Both the position numbers and the translations under genes were made by a program. A stretch of DNA of 64,000 nucleotides from Rhizophagus irregularis (taxonomy: Eukaryota; Glomeromycota; Glomeromycetes; Glomerales; Glomeraceae), in NCBI RefSeq assembly GCF_026210795.1, contig NC_089455.1:3038001-3102000 (forward strand), in the 5' to 3' direction. This document shows positions 63,134 through 64,000 of this stretch, in pieces; the stretch's first letter is position 1, and each line of letters opens with the position of its first letter. The notes under the pieces are model-generated. The model worked only from the letters and a program-made list of their open reading frames with translations, was not told the DNA's origin and ran no database searches.

Positions 63134-63477
63134 ATTACAGCTGATTGCTGAATACAAATTCTAATTTTCCAAAATAACTTTATAGTCAACGTTCTCATCA
63201 AAAACGGTAAAAAATAATAAATCATTTTACAATAAAATTGTTAATTGTGTAACCCGCTCAAACATACTAACTTAATATGTTGTAACTTTAACATCCCGTG
63301 ATTGCGCGGTTGCGCCTACTGCGCCTATCGGACTAGTTCAAAAAAATTCCGCACGTTAAATTCTGCGCCACAAGATGAAAGATTTTCATTGTCCGACACT
63401 GTCCGTTTACGCAGATATTATTTTCCAACTTTTCACCTTTCTCAAAGAAACAACCGCAGATCATATTTTGATAAACG
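63134..63477. promoter_or_regulatory. Divergent USP/HDAC promoter region
   Basis: 344 bp separate the two start codons. A G/C-rich patch (GCGCGGTTGCGCCTACTGCG, 63303-63322) stands out from the A/T background and is the best candidate for shared promoter elements. The open frame at 63302-63559 across it is not taken as a gene. Confidence 0.45.
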
Positions 63478-64000
63478 ATGGCAACACTCGCCGGTCACTC
63501 GAAATCTAAAAAACGCGTTTCCTACTTTTATGATGGTAAAGCACAGCTCGCGATTTTAATCAAAGGATTCTTTTAAAACTTATTAAAAATTTTGTATGCT
63601 TTTTTTTTTCTTTAGAGGACGTTGGAAACTTTACGTATGGTCAAGGTACAAATACAATATTTTCTTTAACATTATGCATTCGCGTGTTTACACGTTCATT
63701 TAAATACCAATAAAGGGAACTCTTCCGTTTTAATAGGTCATCCGATGAAACCACACCGAATGCGGATGGTTCATGATTTAGTTGTGAACTATAACTTATT
63801 TAAAAAAATGGAAGTTCTGGTATCCTTTTATGCTTTTTCATTACGAATTAAATTACGAAGTATTGAATTCAGAGACTCAACACAATTTAAAACGATATAT
63901 TTGTCTTTAATTCACATACACGGATGCAAATTTATTTTGTTTGTAGAGTCCGAAACGCGCTACCCCGAGACAAATGACGCGATTTCATACTGATGAATAC
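63478..64000 (+). CDS. RPD3: Class I histone deacetylase (RPD3/HDAC1 type), 5' part
   Basis: Four exons fall in the window (63478-63535, 63616-63645, 63737-63819, 63947-64000 and beyond) and give the first 75 residues in frame. [20 protein letters not shown] is assembled over two introns, followed by [20 protein letters not shown] and [12 protein letters not shown], the standard N-terminus of Rpd3/HDAC1. These zinc enzymes deacetylate histone tails in Sin3-type complexes. The active-site His/Asp residues lie beyond the window. The second exon is only 30 nt. Shares a promoter region with the USP gene. Confidence 0.95.

Noticed and set aside
63134-63157. Longer N-terminus for the USP gene
   Set aside because: The extension begins with TTG; the first ATG (63133) gives a normal start.

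Overview
This window looks like nuclear DNA of a filamentous, early-diverging fungus. An arbuscular mycorrhizal fungus of the Glomeromycotina (Rhizophagus-like) fits best. The DNA is extremely A/T-rich, with many homopolymer runs. Genes are split by short GT-AG introns, mostly 60-120 nt. A Crinkler-like (CRN) gene is present, and the repeat landscape is dominated by small inverted-repeat elements. The genus is an inference from style and protein similarity; no database was searched.

The window has two compartments. (1) At 1-3012 there is one complete four-exon gene for an Ndt80/PhoG-type transcription factor, followed by about 3.8 kb of A/T homopolymer-rich DNA. (2) From about 6.8 to 45 kb lies a repeat-rich, gene-poor region holding at least 15 terminal-inverted-repeat (TIR) or foldback elements of several families, often nested, with decayed gene fragments between them. 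One fragment is clearly 6-phosphogluconate dehydrogenase and another an F-box/LRR-type protein. The only well preserved gene inside the repeats is the CRN-like gene at 13991-15325. Positions 8716-28246 are bounded by hAT-like inverted ends and a perfect 8-bp direct repeat (ATAAATAC), so this 19.5-kb block, including the CRN gene and the 6PGDH fragment, may be one large composite element. (3) From 45.5 kb to the end is a compact housekeeping block: a GILT-like protein (-), MCM7 (+), COP9 signalosome subunit 9 (-), SDHAF3/ACN9 (-), Nup88 (+), Ubc13 (+), phosphatidylserine decarboxylase (-), QCR2 (+), a ubiquitin-specific protease (-) and the 5' end of an RPD3/HDAC1-type deacetylase (+).

In the housekeeping block the genes are mostly arranged as divergent pairs with short shared promoters: GILT/MCM7 664 bp, SDHAF3/NUP88 444 bp, PSD/QCR2 146 bp and USP/HDAC 344 bp between start codons. 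Themes are replication licensing, ubiquitin signalling (Ubc13, CSN9, USP), mitochondrial inner-membrane function (PSD, QCR2, SDHAF3), nuclear transport and chromatin. I rebuilt exon structures by hand; every join listed keeps frame and uses GT-AG borders.

The best leads for something undescribed are the hAT-bounded 19.5-kb block with effector-like cargo; a hairpin core (GATCACTGGAT...) shared by otherwise different TIR families; a nested insertion whose 8-bp target duplication shows complementary C-to-T decay against an intact empty site; a 182-bp tandem array locked inside a TIR element; and an unusually long, His-rich CSN9.
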